Positions 52,097-59,498 of a stretch of 64,000 nucleotides of DNA are shown in pieces. The translations under genes were made by a program, and so were the position numbers. The stretch covers positions 868,001-932,000 of the forward strand of contig NZ_CP067041.1 of NCBI RefSeq assembly GCF_016599855.1, read 5' to 3'. The stretch is from Bradyrhizobium diazoefficiens. Its GTDB lineage: Bacteria; Pseudomonadota; Alphaproteobacteria; Rhizobiales; Xanthobacteraceae. How positions within the stretch are numbered: position 1 is the stretch's first letter; each line of letters opens with the position of its first letter. Under the pieces are notes generated by a model. The model did not search any database, was not told the origin of the DNA, and was given only the letters and a program-made list of their open reading frames with translations.

Positions 52097-52121
52097 GGAA
52101 CGCTGCCGGCTGGGCGCGGTT
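52097..52121 (+). promoter_or_regulatory. EcfG-type promoter (GGAAC-N16-GGTT)
   Basis: GGAAC at 52097-52101, 16 bases, then GGTT ending 52121 and continuing GGTTAACC. It lies 25 bp before the GTG of the SDR gene, with GGGAG in between. SDRs of this type are classical general-stress genes. Confidence 0.6.
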
Positions 52122-52146
52122 AACCGGCTAAACCCGGGAGACTTTT

Positions 52147-53004
52147 GTGAGCAATTATCCCAAACCGCCTTATCCGGCGCAAAAGCAACCGATGCCAGGC
52201 TCGACTCGCGCCATGAATCCCCGGCCTGATCATGGCGAGGACAGTTATCGCGGCTCCGGACGCCTCGTCGGCAAGAAGGCGATCATCACGGGCGGCGACA
52301 GCGGCATCGGCCGGGCGGTCGCCATCGCCTATGCGCGCGAGGGAGCGGACGTTGTCATTGCCTATCTCGACGAAAACGAAGACGCTGCCGAGGTCAAGGC
52401 TCTGGTGGAGAGGGAAGGGCGCAAGGCCGTGCTGATTGCCGGCGACATCCGCGATCCCGAGCATTGCCGCAGTATCGTCCGGCGTGCCGTCGAAGAACTC
52501 GGCGGGCTCGATATCCTCGTCAACAACGCTGCGCATCAGGCGACGTTCTCGGATATCGGCGACATCAGCGACGAGGAATGGCAACGCACGTTCGAAACGA
52601 ACATCCACGCCATGTTCTATCTCACCAAGGCAGCGGTTGCCCATATGAAACCGGGAAGCGCGATTATCAACACGGCCTCGGTGAACTCCGACATGCCCAA
52701 TCCCATCCTGCTGGCTTACGCCACGACGAAGGGCGCCATCCAGAACTTCACGGGCGGACTCGCCCAAATGCTGGCCGAGAGAGGGATTCGAGCCAACGCA
52801 GTCGCTCCGGGTCCGATCTGGACGCCGCTGATACCCTCCACCATGTCCGAAGACGCGGTGAAAAGTTTCGGTCAGCAGGTGCCGATGAAGCGCGCCGGCC
52901 AACCGGCCGAGCTTGCAACAGCCTATGTGATGCTGGCCGATCCGCTCTCCAGCTATACGTCGGGAACGACGGTTGCGGTCACCGGCGGCAAGCCGTTCAT
53001 TTAG
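52147..53004 (+). CDS. Short-chain dehydrogenase, general-stress type (YhdF/YhxC-like)
   Basis: The 285-residue oxidoreductase has a 40-residue N-terminal extension (SNYPKPPYPAQKQPMPGSTR) typical of the GSP39/YhdF group. The Rossmann fold starts KKAIITGGDSGIGRAVAIAY. DILVNNAAHQATFSDIG and the catalytic YATTKGAIQN with Ser in INTASVNSD follow. It reduces an unknown carbonyl with NAD(P)H. The start is GTG at 52147 after GGGAG. Confidence 0.88.
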   Translation: MSNYPKPPYPAQKQPMPGSTRAMNPRPDHGEDSYRGSGRLVGKKAIITGGDSGIGRAVAIAYAREGADVVIAYLDENEDAAEVKALVEREGRKAVLIAGDIRDPEHCRSIVRRAVEELGGLDILVNNAAHQATFSDIGDISDEEWQRTFETNIHAMFYLTKAAVAHMKPGSAIINTASVNSDMPNPILLAYATTKGAIQNFTGGLAQMLAERGIRANAVAPGPIWTPLIPSTMSEDAVKSFGQQVPMKRAGQPAELATAYVMLADPLSSYTSGTTVAVTGGKPFI

Positions 53005-53034
53005 GATTCGGTGCCCGTCCTCGATCACAGCGTG

Positions 53035-53076
53035 GAGGAATGAGCCGACAACGGGACCTCTGAGAGTTCATTCCTC
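53035..53076. terminator. Possible bidirectional terminator, 9-bp inverted repeat
   Basis: GAGGAATGA (53035-53043) and TCATTCCTC (53068-53076) pair around a 24-base loop between the convergent SDR and GH13 genes. There is no clear T-run, so the role is uncertain. Confidence 0.3.
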
Positions 53077-53082
53077 GACAGC

Positions 53083-54684
53083 TCACCGGCGCTCGATTTC
53101 GAGGATGACGCCTTCATTGCCTTGTAGAAGAACCGATCCGTGAAGAGATGTTTCGGCGCGCCGATTCAGATGAGTCGACAGGATCGCCTGGCCGACACCG
53201 CTCCATTCCCATTTCCGCGGTTCGGCCGCCAGATTGAGGACAATCAACAACTCGCTCGTGTCCAGCCCACGCTTGAACGCCAGGACCTCGTTTCGCGAAC
53301 GGACCGGGCGGTGCTCGCCTTGTTGGAGACATGGATGCGTGCGTCGCAACGCGATGAGCTGCCGAAACAGTTGCAGGATCGAACGTTGCTCTCCTCGCTG
53401 CCGTTCGATATTAGGTGAGCCGTCCGGTTCGAGCGGGAGCCACGGCTCGCCCGTCGTAAAGCCGCCCTTGGAGCTGTCATCCCATCGCATGGGAGCGCGT
53501 TCAGGATCCCGGCAAAGGCCGTAGCCCTTGACCAGCTTCTCGAAGGGATCGTGGACCCGATCGGGCGGGATGGGAACGCGTTCCCGTCCAATCTCATCGC
53601 CCATGTAGAGGAAGGGCGTCCCCTTCAGCGTCATCAACAACATCGCGAGCACCCGCATCTGCTGCTGGCCGATCTTGCTGGCGATGCGCTGCTTGTCGTG
53701 TCCGCCGATCACCCACACGGGCCATGCGCCTTTGGGCAGAGCGTTGAAATAGGCGTCGATGGTGGCCTGCAACGAATGCGCGTCCCACGCGGAGTCGAGC
53801 AGCGCGAAATTGAGGGGTAAGTGCAGTCGTGGCCGTTCGGTGCCGTAGAAGTGGCCGATCCGGTCGGTCTTTCCCTGGACCTCGCCGCACAACAATCGGC
53901 CGTCATACTCGTCGATGGTCTCGCGCATAAACTCGATGCACTGCATTGTTTCCGGTCGGTCGTCGGTGAACACCGGTGTGAAGCGTTGCGGCGGCGGCTT
54001 ACCCTTGCTTTGAGGATTGGGAGGATTGTCGCGGAGAAGGTCGTCCTTGATCAGGACCGCGCTGGCGTCGACGCGGAAGCCGTCCACGCCACGGTCCAGC
54101 CAGAACCGCATGACGCCGGCGATCGCGGCGCGGACCTGCGGATTGCGCCAGTTCAAGTCGGGTTGCTCGAACAGAAAGGAATGATAGTAGTATTGTTTTC
54201 GTGCCTCGCACCATTCCCAGGCGCTGCCGCCAAAGCGGCTCAGCCAATTATTCGGCGGGCCCCCGTTCTCGGCCGGCTCGGCCCAGATGTACCAGTCCGC
54301 CTTTGCGTTGTCGCGTGAGCTGCGGCTTTCGATGAACCAGCGATGATCGCAGGACGTATGGTTGGGCACGAGATCAAGAATGAGCCGGAGACCGGCCTCG
54401 TGCAACTTCTCGACAACGCGATCGAAATCCTCGAGGCTGCCGAAGGCAGGGTCAACTGCGCAATAATCGGAGATGTCGTAGCCGAAGTCGCGGAAAGGGC
54501 TCTTGTAGATTGGCGTCAGCCAGACCGCGTCCACGCCAAGCCATTGGAGATAGTCAATGCGCGACAGCAAGCCGGCCAGATCGCCTTTTCCATCTCCATT
54601 GGAGTCCTGAAACGAGATGGGCGCAATCTCGTAGATGCTAGCCGATCTCCACCACACGTCTGCTGTCTTGGTCCCGGAGGTCAT
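53083..54684 (-). CDS. GH13 alpha-glucosidase (oligo-1,6-glucosidase/AglA-like)
   Basis: The 533-residue enzyme has the four GH13 regions. DLVPNHTS is region I. GVDGFRVDAS gives the nucleophile Asp, LLCGEVQGK the acid/base Glu, and VIGGHDKQR the third acid. The N-terminus IYEIAPISFQDSNGDGKGDL and SPFRDFGYDISDYCAVDP are typical of alpha-glucosidases. It probably hydrolyses alpha-glucosides such as trehalose-, sucrose- or maltose-type sugars in the cytoplasm. The ATG at 54684 begins just before the domain. An EcfG-like motif lies upstream, which would fit sugar metabolism under osmotic or desiccation stress. Confidence 0.85.
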   Translation of the reverse strand: MTSGTKTADVWWRSASIYEIAPISFQDSNGDGKGDLAGLLSRIDYLQWLGVDAVWLTPIYKSPFRDFGYDISDYCAVDPAFGSLEDFDRVVEKLHEAGLRLILDLVPNHTSCDHRWFIESRSSRDNAKADWYIWAEPAENGGPPNNWLSRFGGSAWEWCEARKQYYYHSFLFEQPDLNWRNPQVRAAIAGVMRFWLDRGVDGFRVDASAVLIKDDLLRDNPPNPQSKGKPPPQRFTPVFTDDRPETMQCIEFMRETIDEYDGRLLCGEVQGKTDRIGHFYGTERPRLHLPLNFALLDSAWDAHSLQATIDAYFNALPKGAWPVWVIGGHDKQRIASKIGQQQMRVLAMLLMTLKGTPFLYMGDEIGRERVPIPPDRVHDPFEKLVKGYGLCRDPERAPMRWDDSSKGGFTTGEPWLPLEPDGSPNIERQRGEQRSILQLFRQLIALRRTHPCLQQGEHRPVRSRNEVLAFKRGLDTSELLIVLNLAAEPRKWEWSGVGQAILSTHLNRRAETSLHGSVLLQGNEGVILEIERR

Positions 54685-54714
54685 CTCGTTCAACTCATGC
54701 TCAGTAGGCTTTCC

Positions 54715-54739
54715 AAGCAGTGTGCCTATGGATTGTTCC
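54715..54739 (-). promoter_or_regulatory. EcfG-like promoter motif (GGAAC-N18-TT), leftward
   Basis: On the minus strand GGAAC (54739-54735) and TT (54716-54715) have the right spacing, with GCTT at the -10. It lies 30 bp before the GH13 start codon. It is weaker than its rightward partner at 54803. Confidence 0.4.
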
Positions 54740-54802
54740 TGTCGCCGTGGGCGGATGGAGAGCCCGGCGAATTTCTTGCGATAGGTGCGGCACCTTTGCT
54801 TA

Positions 54803-54827
54803 GGAACCATCGATCAAATGGCAGGTT
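54803..54827 (+). promoter_or_regulatory. EcfG-type promoter (GGAAC-N16-GGTT)
   Basis: GGAAC at 54803-54807, 16 bases, then GGTT ending 54827. The ferritin-like gene starts 57 bp downstream. YciF-type genes are common targets of the general stress response. Confidence 0.6.
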
Positions 54828-54883
54828 GGCGCCCGGCAGATCAGACCCAACCCGACCCAACCCAACGAGATGAGGGAATTGCA

Positions 54884-55381
54884 ATGACAAATGCAGCAAA
54901 GGACACGCTTGTCGTCGGCCTCCGTAACGCCCACGCAATGGAAACTCAGGCCAGAGAGCTCATGGAGCGACAATGCGAGCGGCTCGATGAGTATCCTGAA
55001 GTTAAGGCGAAGATTGCGGCGCATTTGCAGGAGACCAACGAGCAGCTCAGGCGGATCGAGCAATGCCTGGAGGCTTGTGGCGAGAGCACATCGAGCCTGA
55101 AGGACACCACGCAGTCGGTGATGGCGAATGCCCAGGCGATGATGCATGCGATGGCTGGCGACGAAATCCTCAAGAATACTTTCGCGAACAACGCATTCGA
55201 GAATTTCGAGATCGCGGCCTACAAGTCGCTGCTTGCCCTGTGCGGCGCGGCCGGTGTCGAACAAGCCCGGACACCCTTGGAGACTTCCTTGAAGGAAGAG
55301 CAGCGTATGGCGCAATGGATCGACGCGAATGTCGAGAAGGTGACGATGGAATACGTCGCACATCAGCGCCAAGCCGCATAA
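54884..55381 (+). CDS. Ferritin-like stress protein, YciF/DUF892 family
   Basis: The 165-residue all-helical protein has NAHAMETQARELMERQCERL, ETNEQLRRIEQCLEACGEST and FENFEIAAYKSLLALCGAAG, then a last helix. Glutamates and histidines that would form a di-iron site in the four-helix bundle are in AMETQ, EQLRRIE, ENFEIAAY and EEQRMA. The family is linked to stress survival. GAGGGAAT precedes ATG 54884. The leader contains a short ACCCAACCC tandem run (54846-54866). Confidence 0.85.
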   Translation: MTNAAKDTLVVGLRNAHAMETQARELMERQCERLDEYPEVKAKIAAHLQETNEQLRRIEQCLEACGESTSSLKDTTQSVMANAQAMMHAMAGDEILKNTFANNAFENFEIAAYKSLLALCGAAGVEQARTPLETSLKEEQRMAQWIDANVEKVTMEYVAHQRQAA

Positions 55382-55533
55382 GCCCGAGAATGGCACGACG
55401 CCTGCGATCTACGTTCCAGTGCGTCGTGACCGCTGGCGCGTGTTCCGCATTGAGACAACGGGAGAGGCCGGTGGATAGCGTTGGCATCGAGAAGTACTGG
55501 TGCCGATCAATCTTGCGTCGTGAGGACGGCTGA

Positions 55534-56424
55534 GTGCCAGTCGATTGTATCATCGTCGGAGGCGGGCCGGCCGGACTGATGGCGGCGATCTATCTCGCCC
55601 GGTTCCGCCGCAGCGTTTGCGTCGTAGATGCCGGCATGAGCCGCGCAGCACTGATTCCCCGTAGCCACAACATCCCCGGCTTTGCCCACGGTCTGTCCGG
55701 GCCTGAGTTCATCGCCCGGATGTCTCGACAGCTGACCGACCTCAGCGCTCCTATCATCGCGGCCGAAGTCGCAGTACTGACGAGGACCGATAATGGCTTT
55801 CGCGCCAGTTGGGAGAATGGTGAAATCCATGCCTCCACTGCAGTGCTGGCCTCCGGGATCGTCGACGTTCATCCGCCCTTTGAGGAGTGGTGTGGCGCGC
55901 TTGCAGAAGGCCTTTTGCGCTACTGTCCGATTTGCGATGCGTTCGAGGCCGCCGGTCAGCGAATCGGGGTGATGGGTACGCTGCGACACGCGGCCCCCAA
56001 GGCGTTATTCCTGCGAACCTACACGAAGGATGTAACACTGCTGGCAACGCAAGAGGACGGGGATGACAACGCAGAGGCGTGCCTGCGCAACGCAGGAATC
56101 AATATCCTTCCGACGCGGGAGCCTCGCCTCCGCCGCAGTGGCCAGAGGGTGGAAGTCACCTTTAACGGCGATGAAACCGCCGAATTTGACGTGCTCTATC
56201 CAGCAATGGGAGCACAGGTGCGCTCGGGTCTCGCCCTGGCTCTCGGTGCCGAGCACGACGAAGAAGGTTATTTGCGGGTCGACGATCGCCAGCGGACGTC
56301 GGTCGATGGGCTTTACGGCATAGGCGATGTCGTGAGCGATCTGCACCAGATTTCCGTCGCGGTCGGCCATGCGGCGGTCGCTGCCTGCGCCATCCACAAT
56401 GCGCTGCCGCGGTCTCTTGCGTGA
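55534..56424 (+). CDS. Thioredoxin-reductase-like FAD oxidoreductase
   Basis: The 296-residue enzyme has the FAD site IIVGGGPAGLMAAIYLARFR and a second dinucleotide-like region near GQRIGVMGTLRHAAPKALFL. A CPIC redox pair lies in RYCPICDAFEA. The last motif GLYGIGDVVSDLHQISVAVG closes the FAD domain. GVMGT lacks the full GxGxxG of NAD(P)H sites, so the electron donor is unsure. The start is GTG at 55534. No stress-type promoter was found in the 150 bp before it; it could be read through from the ferritin-like gene. Confidence 0.83.
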   Translation: MPVDCIIVGGGPAGLMAAIYLARFRRSVCVVDAGMSRAALIPRSHNIPGFAHGLSGPEFIARMSRQLTDLSAPIIAAEVAVLTRTDNGFRASWENGEIHASTAVLASGIVDVHPPFEEWCGALAEGLLRYCPICDAFEAAGQRIGVMGTLRHAAPKALFLRTYTKDVTLLATQEDGDDNAEACLRNAGINILPTREPRLRRSGQRVEVTFNGDETAEFDVLYPAMGAQVRSGLALALGAEHDEEGYLRVDDRQRTSVDGLYGIGDVVSDLHQISVAVGHAAVAACAIHNALPRSLA

Positions 56425-56445
56425 TTAATTGCGTGTTGAAGCACC

Positions 56446-56670
56446 TTAACGGCGTAAGGACGAGCCGACGCAGACGGTGATTTCGCGGAGAGCATGGTGC
56501 GCGACCACCCTGAGTTGATCGATGCTGGCGGGGCCTCCAGAAGCGCACGCAATCAGCCTTTCCGCAATCGCCCGCCGCGTTTGGTGGTCGCCACCGTTTG
56601 GCAGCGATCGACAGGCCTCTTCCAGGGCGAGATCCATGTTTGTCCGGGTTCGTTGGTCTATGTCGGGCAT
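56446..56670 (-). CDS. Small conserved hypothetical protein (74 aa)
   Basis: The protein reads MPDIDQRTRTNMDLALEEAC, then RSLPNGGDHQTRRAIAERLI and DQLRVVAHHALREI. The MDxALEEACRxLPxGGDHxxRxxIAxRL pattern is known from many short Bradyrhizobium proteins, and it supports a real gene. It could also start at the internal ATG 56637. It is soluble and helical, with unknown function. It is divergent from the second Crp/Fnr gene. Confidence 0.65.
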   Translation of the reverse strand: MPDIDQRTRTNMDLALEEACRSLPNGGDHQTRRAIAERLIACASGGPASIDQLRVVAHHALREITVCVGSSLRR

Positions 56671-56744
56671 GCTTGGGGTCCGGTGGTTGAATGCAGGGCG
56701 TTCATTGTTGCTTCGGCGAGCCTCGCACGCGGTAACAATTGTTA

Positions 56745-56771
56745 GTTCCAACGCAATAATGCTGTTGGAAC
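56745..56771. promoter_or_regulatory. Inverted repeat overlapping the EcfG -35 element
   Basis: GTTCCAAC (56745-56752) and GTTGGAAC (56764-56771) are exact complements 11 bases apart. The right arm contains the GGAAC -35 of the promoter below, so a protein bound here would compete with or recruit the sigma factor. Confidence 0.55.
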
Positions 56772-56791
56772 CTCCGTTCCCACACAGCGTT
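56767..56791 (+). promoter_or_regulatory. EcfG-type promoter (GGAAC-N16-CGTT)
   Basis: GGAAC at 56767-56771, 16 bases, then CGTT at 56788-56791, an exact match to the general-stress consensus. The second Crp/Fnr gene starts 20 bp downstream. Confidence 0.68.
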
Positions 56792-56811
56792 CTCGGTCAT
56801 ATTCCTGGGGC

Positions 56812-57549
56812 ATGCGCGCGATGGAAAGGATAGCAAGCGAGATCTGGTTGAAGCGGCTGAGGACGAGCGCCGTCCTCGACGAGGATGACGAGCGATATCT
56901 GCGTGAGCTGCCCGTCACCCTGAAGCGACTCGAGGGCAATCAGGGTATCGTCGCCACCGGCGACCGTCCTTTGATGTGTTGTCTCGTCGTGGACGGTTTT
57001 GTGCTTCGCTCCAAATCTCTTGCCGAAGGAAAAAGGCAGATACTGGCCTTTCACCAGCCGGGCGATATTCCGGATCTGCAAAGCCTCTATCTCCACGTGC
57101 TGGATCATGACGTTACCACTCTGGGAGACTGCGTGCTCGGCTTCATTCCGCACGGACCCTTGCGCGACCTCATCAGGAAGCGGCCCAACGTCGCCGAGGT
57201 GCTGTGGCGCGAGACGCTGATCGATGCCGCCATCTTTCGCGAGTGGATATGCAACGTGGGTCCGAGGTCGGGCGTGAGCCGCCTTGCCCACCTCATGCTC
57301 GAGATCTACACACGCCTGAAGGCGATCGGCAGAGCGCCGAGCGCATCGTTTCGCCTGCCCGTAACTCAGGCCTTGCTGGGGGAGGCGATCGGAATGAGCG
57401 CCGTTCACGTCAACAGGATACTCCAGCAGCTACGAGGTGAGAGGCTGTTGGACTTCAGCAACGGCGTCGTAACGATCTACGACGAACGCAAGCTGAAGGA
57501 CGTGGGGGATTTTGATCCGCTCTATCTCCACCTGGACCCAGCCCTGTGA
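56812..57549 (+). CDS. Crp/Fnr family transcriptional regulator (2)
   Basis: The 245-residue protein has the cyclic-nucleotide-like roll (about 30-130, with NQGIVATGDRPLMCCLVVDG and AEGKRQILAFHQPGDIPDLQ) and a winged helix (about 165-235, LPVTQALLGEAIGMSAVHVN). It is a paralogue of the regulator at 40504, with the same VNRILQQLRGERLL-type recognition helix area. It carries an exact stress-type promoter and so may form a second tier of control. A DUF6894 gene follows after nine bases. Confidence 0.88.
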   Translation: MRAMERIASEIWLKRLRTSAVLDEDDERYLRELPVTLKRLEGNQGIVATGDRPLMCCLVVDGFVLRSKSLAEGKRQILAFHQPGDIPDLQSLYLHVLDHDVTTLGDCVLGFIPHGPLRDLIRKRPNVAEVLWRETLIDAAIFREWICNVGPRSGVSRLAHLMLEIYTRLKAIGRAPSASFRLPVTQALLGEAIGMSAVHVNRILQQLRGERLLDFSNGVVTIYDERKLKDVGDFDPLYLHLDPAL

Positions 57550-57558
57550 ACTCCCTCG

Positions 57559-57807
57559 ATGGCCCGGTACTATTTCGATATCGATGATGACCAATATTCG
57601 ATCGCGGATACCCATGGATCCGAGTTTTCGAGCCCCGAGGCCGCCAGGAAGGAGGCGATCGTGATCGCCACATCAATTGCGAGAGACATCTTCCCGTCGG
57701 GCGTAGGCGCGAGGGTCAGTGTCAGCGTCCGCGACGAACAGGATCGGCTGTTCACCGCGACGGTCGCAATGCAATTGACGGTGGAAGCCGGTGATCGGAA
57801 GCCTTAG
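57559..57807 (+). CDS. Small DUF6894 family protein
   Basis: This 82-residue protein starts MARYYFDIDDDQYSIADTHG and continues SSPEAARKEAIVIATSIARD and RVSVSVRDEQDRLFTATVAM. The RYYFDI...D..G.E......A..EA pattern defines DUF6894, a family abundant in Bradyrhizobium and Methylobacterium. It is soluble with unknown function. It lies nine bases after the Crp/Fnr stop and shares its transcript. The 122 bp after it hold no gene. Confidence 0.78.
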   Translation: MARYYFDIDDDQYSIADTHGSEFSSPEAARKEAIVIATSIARDIFPSGVGARVSVSVRDEQDRLFTATVAMQLTVEAGDRKP

Positions 57808-57929
57808 CTCGATCCGCGCATTGAGCCCAGCAGCAACATTCCTTCCGGAAGCGCGATGAACCTGTTGAACCGCCGTCTTCCTTTGCAACCCTCGGGCCTG
57901 AGGGCCGTTAGGCAAGCCGGAGTGAAGAC

Positions 57930-59219
57930 GTGGCGGAGAGTAGCGAGCCATCAACCGGTCGGGTCAAAGGCCGCACCGGGTTTGGAAGGACAGTTGGACT
58001 AGGCATTGTTACGGGTGCAGCCGACGACGACCCGTCAGCGATCGGAACTTATGCCAGCGCGGGCGCTCGCTTTGGTCTAGGCATACTCTGGATCGCGCCG
58101 GTCGTGCTTCCGATGATTTTCGCGGTCGTCTACCTCTCATCGAAGCTCGGGCAGGTGTCGGGACGTGGGCTGTTTCACGTCATTCGCGATTTCTATCCGC
58201 GTTGGCTGCTGTGGGTTATCCTCGTCGGCGTGATGATCGGCAACACCATCGAAGCGGCGGCAGATCTCGGTGGAATGGCCGCTGCCATCGGGATGTTCGT
58301 TGATCTGCCGGTTCCCTGGATCGCAGCCGCGGTTGCAATCGTGCTTCTTTGCCTGCAGATATTGGGGTCGTACGAGTTCATACGTACCGTCTTTCGCTGG
58401 CTTGCGCTGGCCTTGCTCGCCTATATCGCCGCGGCTTTTCTCGCACGCCCCGATCCTGCAGCCGTGCTGGCTGGCACGTTGATCCCGCATGTCGAGTTCA
58501 GCCGCGACTTTCTCTCGATCGTCGTTGCAATCATCGGGACTTCGTTGTCGGCCTACATCTACACTTGGGAATCGAACCAGGAGGTCGAGGAAAAGATCGC
58601 TGAGGGCAAGACACGGCTCTCGCAGCGCGTTGGGGCCAGTTGGGCCGACTTGCGGAGAAGCCGACGAGATATCATCGTCGGGATGCTGTTCTCGAACATC
58701 GTGATGTACTTCATCATGCTGTCGACGGCAGCCACGCTCCACCAGAACGGCCAGATCGAAATCGAGACGGCGACGCAGGCGGCTGAGGCCCTGAAGCCGC
58801 TCGCCGGATCCGGCGCGAGCATCCTGTTTGCCATTGGACTCATCGGCGTCGGCTTTCTTGCTGTTCCGGTCATGACGGTTGGGGCAGCTTACGACCTCGC
58901 CCAAGCACTCGGCTGGAAATCGAGCCTGCATGCAAAGCCATCCGAGGCGCCGCAGTTCTATTGGACTATTGCGGGGCTGACGTGCCTTGCCGTTCTGTTG
59001 AATTTTGCCGGCTTTAATCCGATGAAAGCCCTGGTCTGGTCCGGGATCGTCCAGGGGCTTTCGACGCCTCCGCTGCTTCTGCTGATCATGCGGATGACAA
59101 ATGACCGCAGGATCATGGGCGACAAGGTCAACACGATCTGGATCAACTTATTAGGTTGGATCACGACGGTTGTCCTGTTCGCGGCGAGCTTCGGCCTGAT
59201 CGTAAGCTGGCTCTTGTGA
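57930..59219 (+). CDS. NRAMP-related divalent metal transporter
   Basis: The 429-residue protein has about eleven membrane helices with NRAMP features (GIVTGAADDDPSAIGTYASA in helix 1, then MIGNTIEAAADLGGMAAAIG in helix 3). The canonical DPGN of helix 1 is DPSA. Helix 6 reads GTSLSAYIYTWESNQEVEE and lacks the Met-Pro-His of Mn/Fe transporters. It thus belongs to the divergent NRAMP-related branch (magnesium- or otherwise selective). The start is GTG at 57930. Confidence 0.8.
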   Translation: MAESSEPSTGRVKGRTGFGRTVGLGIVTGAADDDPSAIGTYASAGARFGLGILWIAPVVLPMIFAVVYLSSKLGQVSGRGLFHVIRDFYPRWLLWVILVGVMIGNTIEAAADLGGMAAAIGMFVDLPVPWIAAAVAIVLLCLQILGSYEFIRTVFRWLALALLAYIAAAFLARPDPAAVLAGTLIPHVEFSRDFLSIVVAIIGTSLSAYIYTWESNQEVEEKIAEGKTRLSQRVGASWADLRRSRRDIIVGMLFSNIVMYFIMLSTAATLHQNGQIEIETATQAAEALKPLAGSGASILFAIGLIGVGFLAVPVMTVGAAYDLAQALGWKSSLHAKPSEAPQFYWTIAGLTCLAVLLNFAGFNPMKALVWSGIVQGLSTPPLLLLIMRMTNDRRIMGDKVNTIWINLLGWITTVVLFAASFGLIVSWLL

Positions 59220-59498
59220 CCGGTGCGATCGCCGTCGCGGCAGCGGACCGTGCGTGATTACGCGCTCAAAATCGGTTAGGTCGCTTCTTGTCGAGCGCGA
59301 GCCGCTGCAGGTCGATGATCGCCGGGCCGCTGTGCAGCTCATGACGCGCCAACGGATCGGTCGCGGCGAAACGCTTTTGTGGGCGCGGTGAGTTGCGAAG
59401 CGAGATCGCGAAGCGGCCGTAGCCCCGCTATAGGCGCGGACACCGTGGCGGAGCCGTATGCGCGCTCCTCCTGGGTGTCTCGTCGCCCGGCCAGCGCG
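59220..59498. other. Gene-free gap before polysaccharide operon
   Basis: No convincing gene lies here. A minus-strand frame ending at about 59268 would give LHSGPAIIDLQRLALDKKRP at its C-terminus but has no ATG and a stop shortly upstream; it may be a decayed gene end. No terminator hairpin or promoter match was found. Confidence 0.5.

Noticed and set aside
54846..54866. Short ACCCAACCC tandem run as a possible CRISPR-like or regulatory repeat
   Set aside because: Units are under ten bases and too few; it is simple-sequence DNA in a leader.
56723..56749. Leftward stress promoter from the left arm of the inverted repeat
   Set aside because: GGAAC is present on the minus strand, but GTGC stands where CGTT is needed, so no TT at 18-19 bases.
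59151..59342. Minus-strand frame of 63 codons near the NRAMP gene end
   Set aside because: It is Arg/Ser-rich, overlaps the transporter end, and has no ribosome site or motif.
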